NCBI GenBank assembly: GCA_963575745.1
Contig: CAUYUJ010000925.1
Location: 302,632-366,631 of the forward strand
Length of the DNA stretch: 64,000 bases
Direction: 5' to 3'
Source of the DNA: Prorocentrum cordatum
Lineage: Eukaryota; Sar; Dinophyceae; Prorocentrales; Prorocentraceae
Shown: piece after piece, positions 9,701 through 20,512 of the stretch
Layout of the letters: each line of letters opens with the position of its first letter
How positions within the stretch are numbered: the stretch's first letter is position 1
The notes under the pieces: model-generated
Told to the model about the DNA's origin: nothing
What the model saw: the letters and a program-made list of their open reading frames with translations, nothing else
The model's database searches: none
Translations under genes and position numbers: made by a program

Positions 9701-11630
9701 GGATGAGCCGTGTCGCGCGCAGCGTCGGGCGGTCATCGCAGCAATGCTCGGCGCCAACTAATCGACCCGAGACCTTCGACTGGCAGCTGCGGCGGGCCCG
9801 CGTCAGCGGCTGGCATAAGGGGCATCTTCCCCCAGGCTCTCTCGACCCGCAAAGCACCGCCGATGGCGCCCGCATTCTTCCGCCCCCCTGAGGGCCGCGC
9901 CTTGCCGCGCAAATTCACCGGCCGCAGCGCCCCCTCGCTTCTCCGGCGGCGCTGCGCGGCCGTCGCGCGCGTCTATCATGTCGCAGTTGGCCTTGGTCTT
10001 GTGGGCCGAGAAATCGCTGGGCACGAGCGCCGCCCAAACGGGCGCCGGCGTCTGGGCCCCAGGATTGCGTGGCCTAGCCCCGGCCCCGGCCCCGGGGCCC
10101 GCCCGCGGCGTGGGGGCGTTCCCCTCGCAATCGGCCTGCAAGCTATAAACGGGGGCGCGGCTACTTGACCGAGCATGCTCGCAGCGAGATCATCCGCCTC
10201 CCGAGACGAGCGGAGGTGGGCGCTTGCCATGCGGGCGGGCCCAGGAACCGCCGCCTGCCCCGAGCTCGCGCGGTCGCGCGCCGCTGCCGACCAGCCGGCT
10301 CGGGATAGGCAGCGCGACGCGGGAGCGCGAGCGGGGCCTTCCAGCGGCAGCGTGCCCGAATGGTGGGGACCTGGGCCCGGCCGCTTGACCCGGCGCCCGC
10401 GCGCCGGGCCACGGCCCCCCCGCAACGGGAATCGCCCTCCTCGGAGCCCCCGGCTCTGGCCCTGCGCGCCCTTTCGGAGCGGCCCGCGAGAATCGCGGCC
10501 CCGCCCGAGGGCCGCGCGCGCATCGCGCTCTTGGCTCGAGACGGCCGCAGAGCGCGCGGCGTTCGGGTTGGCCTAGGTGCCCCCCGTCCAAGGCGCCCCC
10601 AGCTTGTCGCCCAATTTTGGAACTCCCGGGGCCCTCTGGGCCTCGCGAGGGGTGCTCCGGAAGCCGCGTGGGCCTCCGTAGAAATCGCGGGGGCACCCTG
10701 GGGCGGCGGCACTTTTGCGGGCGCCTGAAGCGCGGGTCCCCGGCCAAACCGCGCCCGCGCAGGCGCCGGGCGCCCGGGGCCCGCGGCTGGCGAGGCCCAG
10801 CGCGCCGAGGTCCCGCGGGGCAACCAAAAATGCCCGCGCCCGCGGCCAGGCGGGACCTTCGGCGCCTGCCCATCCGACTCGCGTCGCACTCTTTCTTCCA
10901 CGGGCGCCCTGACTGCCGCTGGGCTCAGCCTGGCAACGTTGAGCTGCTCTCCTGAATCCGAGGAGAACAGCGATCGTGCTGGGGGAAAGGGTTCGGGGGG
11001 AGAGGGGCGCGGGCAGTGGCTTTAGGGGCGTGGCGCGCGACGCCTTCGACCGCCGACGGGCAATGACATCGTCGCGTCTCCCGGCCCCTTCCCCCCGAAC
11101 CGATGCCTGTTTTCTTGGAGATCGCTCTCTGGCGCCCGGGAGAATGCGCCGCGCCAGCCGGCGCGTCGCAGCATTCGGAAATGCGCATCCGCAGGCGACG
11201 CAGCGCCCGCCCGCGGTTTCCCGGCCCGAAAACATCCAGATCGGGCCATTTTCAAGGTATTGATGAGGACCCGGGGCTTCGGGCCCCCTTCCCAACTCGC
11301 GGTGCCCCGCTGAGAAGCCGCGAAGCCCGCCGCCAATGCCAGAGAATCAAACCTGGGCTCGGTCCGTGAACGCGCGCAGCCCGAGGCCAACAGAGGCCCC
11401 CGTCGGGTGCCCGCCGCGATTCCCGCGCGCTTGGGCCCGCGGCATGCGGGGCTCCGTCGGGCGGGCTCCCAGAGCGCGCGCCCCCTGCAGCGCTGAGGCC
11501 GTCGTGCCTCCTCGCTGGATGCACTTCACTTCCGCTCCCGCCTCGCGCAGGTGGGTGAGACGCCGCGAGGGCCTGGCCGACTTCCTCCGACCAGCCCCGG
11601 TGATCCCGACTCGTCTGAAGGCCCCGTGGT
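9701..11630. other. GC-rich region without a recognised gene
   Basis: Long open frames on both strands are explained by high GC (few stop codons). They are rich in Ala, Arg, Gly and Pro and show no domain that I recognise. Remnants of the neighbouring retroelements are possible. Confidence 0.4.
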
Positions 11631-11639
11631 TCGCATCAG

Positions 11640-12540
11640 TCCCGAGCGAGGTTCCTGAGGGAGCCGGCGCTTCCAGACACAGGCAACAAACATTTTGCCG
11701 CGGGCTCGTCGGTCAGGGGCGCGGGGGGCTGGAGCTTGCAGAAATCGTTGATGATCCCATTCGCCGCCGAGGGGGGCTGGTCAGACGCCAGCTTGCGGGG
11801 GCCGCAACACTGAAGGGTCACGTCGTCGACGACGCTTCGGACCTGGAGCTGGGGCCTGCCGCCGACGGTCGACTTGAAAAAGAGAAGGCCAAGTACGAGG
11901 AGCTCAGCTAGTGTTATAGTCGCTGCACACACTGCAATCATCGCTACCGTCGCGTGGTGGTGCCCCGAAGTCGCCCTGTCATAAAGCAGCGCCCTGGATG
12001 CCCAGTAGACGGTCTCAAGATCCCTCCAACAACTTCGGGTTAAATCCGAACTGACGGCCCGCTGCAAAAAAATCAGCATGTCGCACATGTTCGTAGAACT
12101 GCTGCATATCGAACAGCACGGTGCCACAATCAGTGCCCACAGCACGGCAAAGCGCGCCAATGGGGTTGTGGGCCCAACCGGCCTTCTCGCGCGTGGTCGT
12201 CGGTCCACTTCCTACAAAAAAGGCCAGGTCGTGGGCCCGTTCCCAATCCATGCTGAGAGGCTGTCTGAACGAAGAGCTGTCTGAGCTTGCTCCAAGGTTT
12301 CAAAAACAGACACAGCAGCCGGATAGGCCGAACTCCCACTCCAGGTTTTGGGATGAACGCAGTATTCGTGGTTTTGGGATGAACGCAGTACTCGTAACCA
12401 ACTGCAACATCCAAGACGGGCTGTCCTCGAAGGTTTGAATGATTGACGAAACCCTGCGCTGGCACTCCGGGGGCAGGTGCAGGACCAGCTTGTGGTGGAG
12501 CTGGTCCCAAACATGTCCAGCTCTTTCGGGGAAAGACCCC
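11640..12540 (-). mobile_element. LINE reverse transcriptase relic (element E)
   Basis: Downward on the minus strand, about 12330-12250 reads GVRPIRLLCLF...WSKLRQLF, the first RT block. About 12245-12020 reads KAGWAHNP, then TVLFDMQQFYEHV (motif A region) and FGFNPKLL. About 11870-11815 reads VRSVVDDVTLQCCG, which is motif C with its DD pair kept. The order and spacing fit a LINE RT of the dinoflagellate type. Frames change between the first block and motif A, so the coding sequence is broken. A 26-bp tandem duplication (12344-12395) sits in the first block. No endonuclease or terminus is visible. Confidence 0.65.
12344..12395. repeat. 26-bp tandem duplication
   Basis: Two adjacent copies beginning GGTTTTGGGATGAACGCAGT differ at one base. 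It is a recent local duplication inside the LINE relic. Confidence 0.95.
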
Positions 12541-12609
12541 CAAGACGCCTACAGGGCCTCCAAGGTGATCGGTGGGAGCTCGCTCTCGCAGATGTCCCAG
12601 CTTAGGAAA

Positions 12610-13350
12610 GGGTCGACAGCGTCACGGCGAGGGAGGAGGAGGGGGAACATGATGACGTAGGAAAAGGGAGGAAGGAGGATAAGGATGATGATGCGGATGA
12701 TGAGGAGAAACAATGTCAGCAGGAACGGCAGGATGAGTTGGAGGAGGACCTTTCCCCGGAGATCGGCTCCCATCGAGGCGGCGTAGAAATGTACAGTATA
12801 CGCCAGGTTGTCGCCCGAGACCGGGTCCTGCGAAGCTACGTCCACCTCCTGCGACCACGTCCTTGGTCCCGGGAAGAGGGAGGGTGGTGGGAGGGATGCT
12901 GGGGAGGGGGGGTAACGTGATTCGGATGGGGGGGGAAGGAGGAGGGAGACGAGAACTGTTTTATCGTTATGTTATATCTTCCCTGCTTTATCTCATTGCT
13001 CGATCTTCTGTAGTTATCGTCCCTCCTCCTTCTCCTCCCGCCTCCTTTCTCCTCTCTGCTCCGTCCTCTTCCTTCCTGCGTGCCAGCGAACTCTGCCTGA
13101 CGGGTCGCTCCGCCGCGTTTCATGGGCCTGCCTGCGCTGCACGACTGGGCACAATACATGGCACTGGGCTTACATTCTCGGGCCGAGCCTTACCGACCCC
13201 GGCGACACTCCCCCGATCCCGGCATGCCGCCCAAGCACCCGCAGACGGCTGCAGATCCCACTGGCCCTTAGGGCGTGAATGGCTTTGCGAACTCTCTCTC
13301 CCGTCGTCCCGCTTCCCTTTCGGGGAGGGGTTCGCCCCATCCCCTCCGAG
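12610..13350. other. Purine/pyrimidine-rich DNA, no gene
   Basis: Interrupted GGA and TCC triplets dominate 12620-12960 and 13020-13080. The remainder shows no recognised coding motif. Confidence 0.5.
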
Positions 13351-13664
13351 GCCGGGGGATTGTGGAGTACCTCGTCGTTGTCATATGGTTTTTATCGAAT
13401 GGAACGCTCCTTCATGTTTAAATGTTGATGTTTCTTCTTGCAATTTTCTGTTCGCCGTGACCTCATCATGATATGCGTCTCTCGTTGTATCGTTATCTCG
13501 CGTTCTGTCACTATCTCTTTATGTCTCTCCTTGCACTCGTTGCTGAAACTGTACGATTGTTCTGCCAGCCTCTTCAAAGACAAAATGCCCCCCCGAGCAT
13601 GGTCTTCGAAACTCAAGCCTTGCGCCAAACGGCATGGGGCTGGAATTTCGAGGACCATGCTCCT

Positions 13665-15560
13665 TTGTCGTAGATTTCAATAAGAAGCCTCCAGGGGGTT
13701 GCAATAGGGATCCTTCTGCAAAGGCAGGCACTGGAACTCGCCAGTGCGATGCCAAAGCAGTACCGACGCAATGCAAACGCAATGCCATTGCGATCTCAAA
13801 TCCGATGCTAATTCAATGTCGTTGGGGGCAATCCTTTGTGGTCGATTTCAAAAGGAATCCTTTTTGCAGAGGGTTTCAAGAGGGATCCTTCTGCGAAGGG
13901 GGGCATTCGGACTCGCCAGCGCAATGCTAGAGCAGTGCCAACGCAATGCCAAACCAATGCCAAGGCGACCCCAACACAATGCCAATGCTATGCCAATGGG
14001 AGCAATCCTTTGTGGTGGATTTCAATAAGAATCATCCTGGGTGTTGCAATAGGGATCCCTCTGCGCAGGGATGCGTTGGAACTCGCGAGCGCAATGCCAG
14101 CGCAATGCCAAAACAGTGCCAGCGCAATGCCAAAGCGATCCCAAATCCGATGCCAATGCAATGCCGTTGGGGGCAATCCTTTGTGGTAGATTTCAACAGG
14201 AATCATTTTTGTTGAGGGTTCCAAGAGGAATCCTTTTGCGAAGGGGGGCATTAGGAGTCGCCAGCGCAATGCGAAAGCAGTGCCAACGCAATGCCAAACC
14301 AATGACAAGGCGACCCCACTCCAACGCCAATGGGGGCAATCCTTCGTTTGAGATGTCAATCGGAATCGTCTTTGTGGAGGATTGCAAGGCAAATCCTTCT
14401 GCGAAGGGAGGCATTCGGACTTGCCAGTGCAATGCTAGCGCAATGTTCAAACCGTGCCAACGCAATCCCAAGTCAATGCCAAGGCGATCCGAATCCGATG
14501 CCAATGCAATGTCGTAGGGGGCAATCCTTTATGGTGGATTTCAATGAGAATCCTTCTTCTGGGGGTTGCAACAGGAATCCTTCAGCGAAGGGAGACATTA
14601 GGACTCGCCAGCGCAATGCAAGCGCTCTTCCAACGCAATGCCAAAATAATGTTAAACCAATTCCAGTTGTGGGCGTCCTCTCTAGGTGTTTTTCAAGGAG
14701 AAACCTTCTGGGGTGACGTCACTGCGAACCCATGTTTGGAGGATGTCAATCGGAATCCTCCTGTGAAGGGTTTCGATTGCAATCCTTCTCAATCCTCCTG
14801 TGGAAGATGTCAAGGTGCATCCCTCTTGTGTGTGTGGGGTCGCTAGGCATCCTTCTTGTCGGGGTGGATTCGTACGGATTTTCAGATGGAGCGTCCGATT
14901 CGAACTCGCCGGCGCGATGCCAACGCAATGCGAAACCAATGCCGTGGCGATCACAACCCAATGCCAATGCAATGCCAATGGGGGCAATCCGTTGCGGTAG
15001 ATTTTAACAGGGCTCCTATTGTGGAGGGTTTCAACTGAAATCCTTCTGCGAAGGGGGTAACTAGGACTCGCCAGCGCAATGCCAGAGCAATGCCGAAGCA
15101 GCACCAACGTCCCAACGCAATGCCAAGGCGACCCGGACCCAATGCCAATGCAATGCCAATTGGGGAAGTCCAGTGTGGTAGATTTCAGTCAGAATCCTTC
15201 AGTGGAGGGCTTCGCATGGAATCTTTCGGTGGAGGATTGCAACATGAACCCTTTTTGTGGAAGGTTTAATTCGAAGTCCTTCTTGTTCTGCGTTTTAATG
15301 AGAGTCCTTCTGTGGAGGGTTTCGTCAGGACTCGCCAACGCAATGCTTGCGAAGTGCCAGCGACATGCCAACGCACTTTAAATCACAAGTCCTGCGCAAT
15401 GCTAGAACCTTTGCCAAACCAATGCCAATGCAATGCCAACGGGGGGATTCCTTCTTTCGAAGCATCTCAATAGCAATCCTTCTGCAGGCGATTTCAATAA
15501 GAACCAGTCGGTGGAGGATTTCAATCGCAATCCTTCTGTGGAGGGTTTCGATCGCTCAGT
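13665..15560. repeat. Degenerate ~170-bp satellite array
   Basis: About nine or ten units. Each contains a GGACTCGCCAGCGCAATGC-like block, short AATGCCA heptamer runs, a GGGGGCAATCCTTTGTGG-like block and an AATCCTTCTGCGAAGGG-like block. The anchor ACTCGCCA recurs near 13738, 13911, 14081, 14252, 14417, 14602, 14904, 15064 and 15330. Most spacings are 160-185 bp; two are longer. Units diverge clearly, so the array is old. No reading frame is conserved across units. Confidence 0.85.
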
Positions 15561-15584
15561 GCTTAATGGGGGCGAGTTAAAAAT

Positions 15585-15606
15585 CATGTTCCTCCCTCTT
15601 CCTCCC

Positions 15607-15637
<31 letters not shown>

Positions 15638-15662
15638 CTCCTCTTCCTCCTCCTCCTCCATC
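15585..15662. repeat. (CTC/TCC)n microsatellite
   Basis: Interrupted CTC triplets immediately after the satellite array, inside the inverted-repeat-bounded block. Confidence 0.9.
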
Positions 15663-16261
15663 CCCCAGAATCGTTGTTTTGCTTCTCTTCCCCCAAAAAA
15701 CAAATCGCAGAGCGATCACGCTTTTTTGTTGGGGGGGCAGGAAGATGAAAAACCCGATTGTGGAGGAGAGAGGAGGAGGACGAGGGCGGGTGAGAGAGAA
15801 AGGAGGAAGCGTTCGCCTTCCACCGCCGCCCACCTCCAAACAAACACATTTTGGGATCGATCCGTGTTGTTTGTTTGTTTTGTTTGAGGGGGGTCAAACA
15901 CGACTCTGAGGAAAGGAGGAGGAAGACGAGAAGGATGAGGATAATGATAAGGATAAGGAGGAGGAGGTTGATGAGAAGGAGGAAGAGGAGGAGACAGAAG
16001 AGGAGAAGTAGGAAGAACAGGGGATGGAGAAACGAGAAAACACCCTCCGAGAGACGAGGTACTCCACAATCCCCCGTTCTCTTCCTCTCCCCCCCTCCTC
16101 TGGACTTGGACGGGGCGTTTCGCGAGGGGTTGGAGCGTCCAAGATGGCCTCAGCGAGAAGGCCAACATCACTGATTCTACTTGGGTTTTGGCCACATTTT
16201 GGCCTACTGGGTGGGCAGCACTACTTGATTACGGCCCCTCCTTTGTTCGATCTCCTCCAAG

Positions 16262-16520
16262 ATGGCCCCAAGATGGTCCGAAAGGCTTCCACTGGTGCCC
16301 AAACACGGTTGCCCGGGAGGCCCCGAGGGGCCCCCAAGAGGCCCCCAAGATGCCCCCAAGAGGCTTCCAAGAGACCCCCAAGAGGTCCTCTCAGAGGCAC
16401 CCAAGACACCCCCAAAGGCCCCCGTGACTGCCAAGAGACCTCAAAGACGCCCCAAGAGGACTCCAAGAAGCTCTCGAAAGACTTCTGAAGAGACTCCGAA
16501 AGGCATCCTAAAGACCTCTG
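16262..16520 (+). repeat. AAGAGGCCCC-type array, copy 1
   Basis: Irregular tandem repeats of a 12-18 base motif such as AAGAGGCCCCCAAGATGCC. A (CTC)n tract follows at 16525-16685. Related arrays lie at 18590-19160 and 52500-52625 (same strand) and at 30120-30640 and 56270-57470 (opposite strand). Confidence 0.8.
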
Positions 16521-16689
16521 GCAGTCCTGCTCGCCCTCCTCCTCCTCATCCTCCTTCTCCTCCTGCTCCTCCTCCCCCTCCTCATCCCCCTCCTCTTTTT
16601 CCTCATCCGCCTATTCTTCCTCCCCCTACCCCTCTCCCTTCTCCCTTCTCCTCCTCCTCCTCCTCCTCCTCCTCCTCCTGTTCCTCTTC

Positions 16690-18480
16690 AATTCCTCCTC
16701 CATCCTCCCCCTCTTGGGGTGTGACGTCTTGCCCAGCCCTGTATTACACTGCATGCTCCTCCACATCCCTGATCAGGGCAACTCGTCTGTGCATGGTTTC
16801 TGGATGGGCTGGTGGGGTTACGCGACGCGTCTGGACTCTTTAGTCTCTCGGAAGGGGGGGGGAGGATTTCGGCTCCAGACGTAGCCTAGGCTGTTAATCT
16901 GCGGCGTCTTTCGCAGACTAATTGGTGGCTTTCCAATCCTCTGCCCTATGCAGAGACCTCTGTTCTCTCAGATTGGCCGCCGGACTTGCCAGCCAGCTAA
17001 GCCCTGGAGTGACACATGGCACACAGGCAGGGCCCCCTAAGGCAGGACATTGCCAAGCAGGGGTTTGAGGACTCCACCTGGAGAAAACGAAGAGTGGGTA
17101 TTGTTCCGGCCCACGGCCGCAGAATTCTCGGGCGCGCCAGTGTCCTGCCTGCTTCATCTGAAGTCCTTGTCCAGGGGGCTCCGGACAGCTGCTCTCTCGG
17201 TCACTGCGGTTGTGCCCTCTCTTCTCGCCCTGCCGCAGGGCACCGTGGGATCAAGCTTCTGTTGCCTCGACGATTCGCCTGCTCCATCTTTTGACCTTCC
17301 TCCTCTGGTGCCCCAGGGCCGCGAGAGCCGCGCAATGATTCCCCGGGTGCGTTCCTGCAAACAACCCACATCAACTCCGAGGAGCCCCTCTTTGCATTGG
17401 GTTGCATTTTCAGATGGCGCCTCAGAAGAATATTTGCTTCACCCGCCGCCGGGCATGAAGGTCCCCTCCTTCATCCGGAAACTCCTCTTCTTGCTCTTCC
17501 CGACGAACTTCTGGTTGACGATGCAACAACCCCGCGCCTCACCCTAATGACGGAATCGGCGGTCCGCCCGTTCCGTGGCCCTGTCCGGGCATATGTTCTT
17601 TTTCCTTTCTGCAAGATCGAAACCAGCGGGCAGGCTCTATGAGTGGGGATGCTTTCCACACCTCGCTGGGCGGCTGCGCATCCCTCTCATGACGCCTGCG
17701 CCTGTGGCTTCTCATGTGGACCTTTCAAGCTATCGCCTTTCACCTTCTGACCTTCCAGGACAATTTGGTGACAGCCCGTGTCGAGCCTCTCTCTCTTGTT
17801 CTCTTTACTTCATGTGTATACCCATTGGTGTACATGTATGTGAACATCAACGTCGATCTACATATGCTTCTTTCAGTCCCCCCAATATCAACATATCTGC
17901 TCGCTGGCCACGGCCTGGATATTTGCCAACCGGAGCACTAATGAACATCGATCCTCGATATGCATTTCAAAAGGCTTCGGGGACAAGGGTCCGACCTAGC
18001 CGATTGGCCTCGCTCCATCAGTCGGCCATTCGGGCCCTCCCCCCCATTTGCTCAGTATGACTCCTCTCCTTATCTTAAATTGGGAGGCTGGAAGCGGTCA
18101 CCAGTGTGGCCTACGTGTCTGCGTGCCCTGTGATTGCTGACTGCCTCGTGCCCTGAAGCCCTGGCAACCTCACTTTCTCCTAGCCGGTTCGCTCCTGAAG
18201 CCCCGAATCCGGAAGTGCTGGCTTCCCTCGGGTGCGCACATTGTATGTCCGCCAGCTGCCATTTGCGCAGCCGCCCCTCGTATTCTTCGCCGCCCTCCGC
18301 CGAGGCAGAGAGGTCTCTCCCTCAGGGCGTCGAGGGCGAGGGCCCTTTCTGCAACGTCCCATGGTCAGGCGCCTGGTCTCAAGAGAACCCGCGTGCAAAG
18401 GTCCAGACACATCGTTAGGATCTACCTGCTTCCGAAACGCTTCTAATCCGCCGATCCGGCGCGTGAGTCTGAACAAGCCT
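16690..18480. other. No recognisable gene
   Basis: Moderate GC and several open frames on the plus strand (for example 17050-17547 and 17575-18060), none with a recognised domain. The region could hold untranslated or intronic host sequence. Confidence 0.4.
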
Positions 18481-18589
18481 CAGCTACAGCCTACAGCCTA
18501 CAGCCCGAGCTTCAGCTCTGCTGGGGGGGGGTGCGGGGGGCTCTGCCGGGGGACGAATTGTGGTCCTCTTTCCGGGGGGGGGGGGGGCT

Positions 18590-19160
18590 CTTCCGGGCCC
18601 ACGCGGGCCCCAAGACGGGCCAAGAGGCCCCCAAGACCCCCAAGACGGCCCCAGAAGCCCTCGAGACGCCCAAAGAGCGCCCCAAGGCGCCGAAGATGAC
18701 CTCCAGACGGCCCACGAAGCCGCCGAGACGCTCCAAGAAGCCTCCAAGAGCCCTCAGAAGACGACACTTAGAGGCCAAAATCATAAAGTTTCACGATGGT
18801 TTTGGGAGGATTCTGGCCTTCCCGCCTTTTCGGCTTCCCGACGCTCCAAGACGGCCCCAGAGGCTCCCAAGATCGCCCCAAGACGGCCCAAGAGGCTCCC
18901 AAATGGCACCAAGACGGCGCAAGAGAGCCCCAAGACTGCCCACGAAGCCCCCAAGACGACCCCAGAGGCTCTCAAGACGGCTCCAAGAGGGGAGCCAGAC
19001 GGGGAACCCGAACAGAAACTTCGAGCCCTCGGTCTCCAGAAGCCCCCAAGGCCCCAAGAGGCCCCCGAGAGGCCCCCAAGAGGGCCCCAAGAGGGCCCAA
19101 AGAAGACCCCAAGAGGTTCTTAGCAGGACCCAAGAGGCCCAGAAGAGGCCCCCAAGAGGC
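18590..19160 (+). repeat. AAGAGGCCCC-type array, copy 2, with conserved linkers
   Basis: Irregular repeats of CCCAAGACGGCCCCAGAGGC-like units. They are interrupted at 18780-18850 by a linker containing CCTTTTCGGCTTCCCGACGC and at about 19000-19030 by a second linker containing CCCGAACAGAAACTTCG. Equivalent linkers recur in the other arrays, so this is a structured dispersed family and not simple microsatellite. Confidence 0.8.
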
Positions 19161-19185
19161 TGGCCGTCGGCAGCCGTTCGCCGTC

Positions 19186-19186
19186 A

Positions 19187-19267
<81 letters not shown>

Positions 19268-19345
19268 GTCGTCATCGTCGTCGTCAACCGTCGTCGTTAA
19301 CCCGTTCGTCGGTCGTCGTCGTCGTCGTCGTGATGATCCCACTCG
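19186..19345. repeat. (GTC)n microsatellite
   Basis: About 25 GTC triplets with few interruptions, then a degenerate continuation. It directly follows the AAGAGGCCCC array. Confidence 0.95.
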
Positions 19346-19664
19346 TCGACCGTTGGTCGTCCCTTGTCGTCGTCATCGCCCATCCCAACAATAGCATCAA
19401 AAGCGCCCCGGATCGGCGGCACCACTGTGCAGGTACCTCGCATTCACACGCCTCTGAACAGGATGCTCTAGGGCATCGTCCTGTCGCTCGGATCTCGCTG
19501 TGTCCCCATCCTTCACGTGCTGCTCACTATGGTTGGCAGGCTCTTTGCAAGGACCGTCACCCTCATTACAGCAAGCAGAGGATGAGGATCAGTGTGGACA
19601 CCAGCATCTGTATGAATGTTTCAGCACATTATATGCTGTGTCAGCTGGTTCTGTGCAAGGTGGG

Positions 19665-19835
19665 CGTGACACTGTACATTCGGGATTGCCCCCATCGCTG
19701 ATGCCGCGTTGACTGCTTCTGTTCTGGGTGGAATTGGCACTGTGCCTACGGGATGTGCCCCCCATCGCTGCTGCCGCGTCCGCTACTTCTGTTCAGGGTG
19801 GACGTGGCACTGTACCCAGGGGAGGTGCCCCCGCA
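19665..19835. repeat. ~70-bp tandem repeat, about 2.5 units
   Basis: Units share GGCACTGT...GTGCCCCCCATCGCTG.TGCCGCGT followed by CTTCTGTTC.GGGTGGA. The first unit is partial and diverged. Confidence 0.75.
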
Positions 19836-20340
19836 ACGGCTCTCGCTTTCGTGGCGGCCACCGGCTAGGACCAAATCTCCAAACAAACTTTGGAGCGGAT
19901 GTCAGAATCGTTCCGTGTGGAGGAAGACGTGGGTCCTCTCGTCGCGGCGCCTCGTGCCTCTGGCGAGAAGGACTCGGACTGACGATTTCGGGGGCAAGCC
20001 TCGCCTGCGGCCTTTTGGTCGTTGGATGGGCTTCTCTTTCTTTGCTGCCCCTCCTTTAGCTGGGGGCCACCATGCTGCTGCGTGCTGGGTCTGTCGCAGG
20101 CCGCTTCCAGGGTGCAGCCCTTCTTGTCGCCCCTCTTGATTGTACAATCAGGACTGTGCGTCGAGGCCATTCTGTCAGAAACTTGAGCTAGTTTCGTGGC
20201 CTGGCCAGAGGTTGGTGCCCCTGGGTCTTGGCCCTTGATCGCGCATGTTTTTCAGGGGGTGTTTCCCCAGGCAAGGCTTGCAATTCTTTGCCAGCAGCCA
20301 GACGAGGCTACACACAGCCATGCAATGGATGTCAAACATC
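19836..20340. other. No downstream GH5 exon seen
   Basis: This stretch lies downstream of the last visible GH5 exon on the minus strand. I see no segment with the expected second catalytic glutamate block (TEWG-like). It holds short unassigned frames only. Confidence 0.4.
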
Positions 20341-20510
20341 TTCCTCCTCCTCCTCCGCCTCCTCCTCCGCCTCCTCCTCCCTCCCTCCCTCCCTCCTTCT
20401 CTGCCTCTCTCCCCGCTCCCTCCGTCCTCACTCCTCTTCCCTCCTTTCCGCCCCTCTCTCTCTCTCTCTCTTTCTTCCTCCTCCACCTCCTCTCTTTCCC
20501 CTCCTCATTC
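20340..20510. repeat. CT-rich compound microsatellite, probably intronic
   Basis: (CCTCCT)n, (CCCT)n and (TC)n runs begin right next to the GC splice donor of the last visible GH5 exon, so they probably lie in its following intron. Confidence 0.8.
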
Positions 20511-20512
20511 GC

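Larger units (their letters stand above)
13354..16075. mobile_element. 2.7 kb block bounded by 23-bp perfect inverted repeats
   Basis: The 23 bases at 13354-13376 begin GGGGGATTGTGGAGTACC. They occur as an exact reverse complement at 16053-16075. Between them lie the ~170-bp satellite (13665-15560), a CTC microsatellite and purine-rich DNA, with no coding region. I see no target-site duplication next to the inverted repeats. It may be a non-autonomous element that captured or grew a satellite, or simply two inverted copies of another repeat. Confidence 0.5.

Noticed and set aside
13665-15560. Regular repeats that might suggest a CRISPR array
   Set aside because: Units are long, diverged and without short identical repeats and unique spacers. 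The DNA is eukaryotic.
19836-20340. Missing GH5 nucleophile exon
   Set aside because: I searched both strands by eye for a TEWG-like block and found none, so no exon is claimed here.
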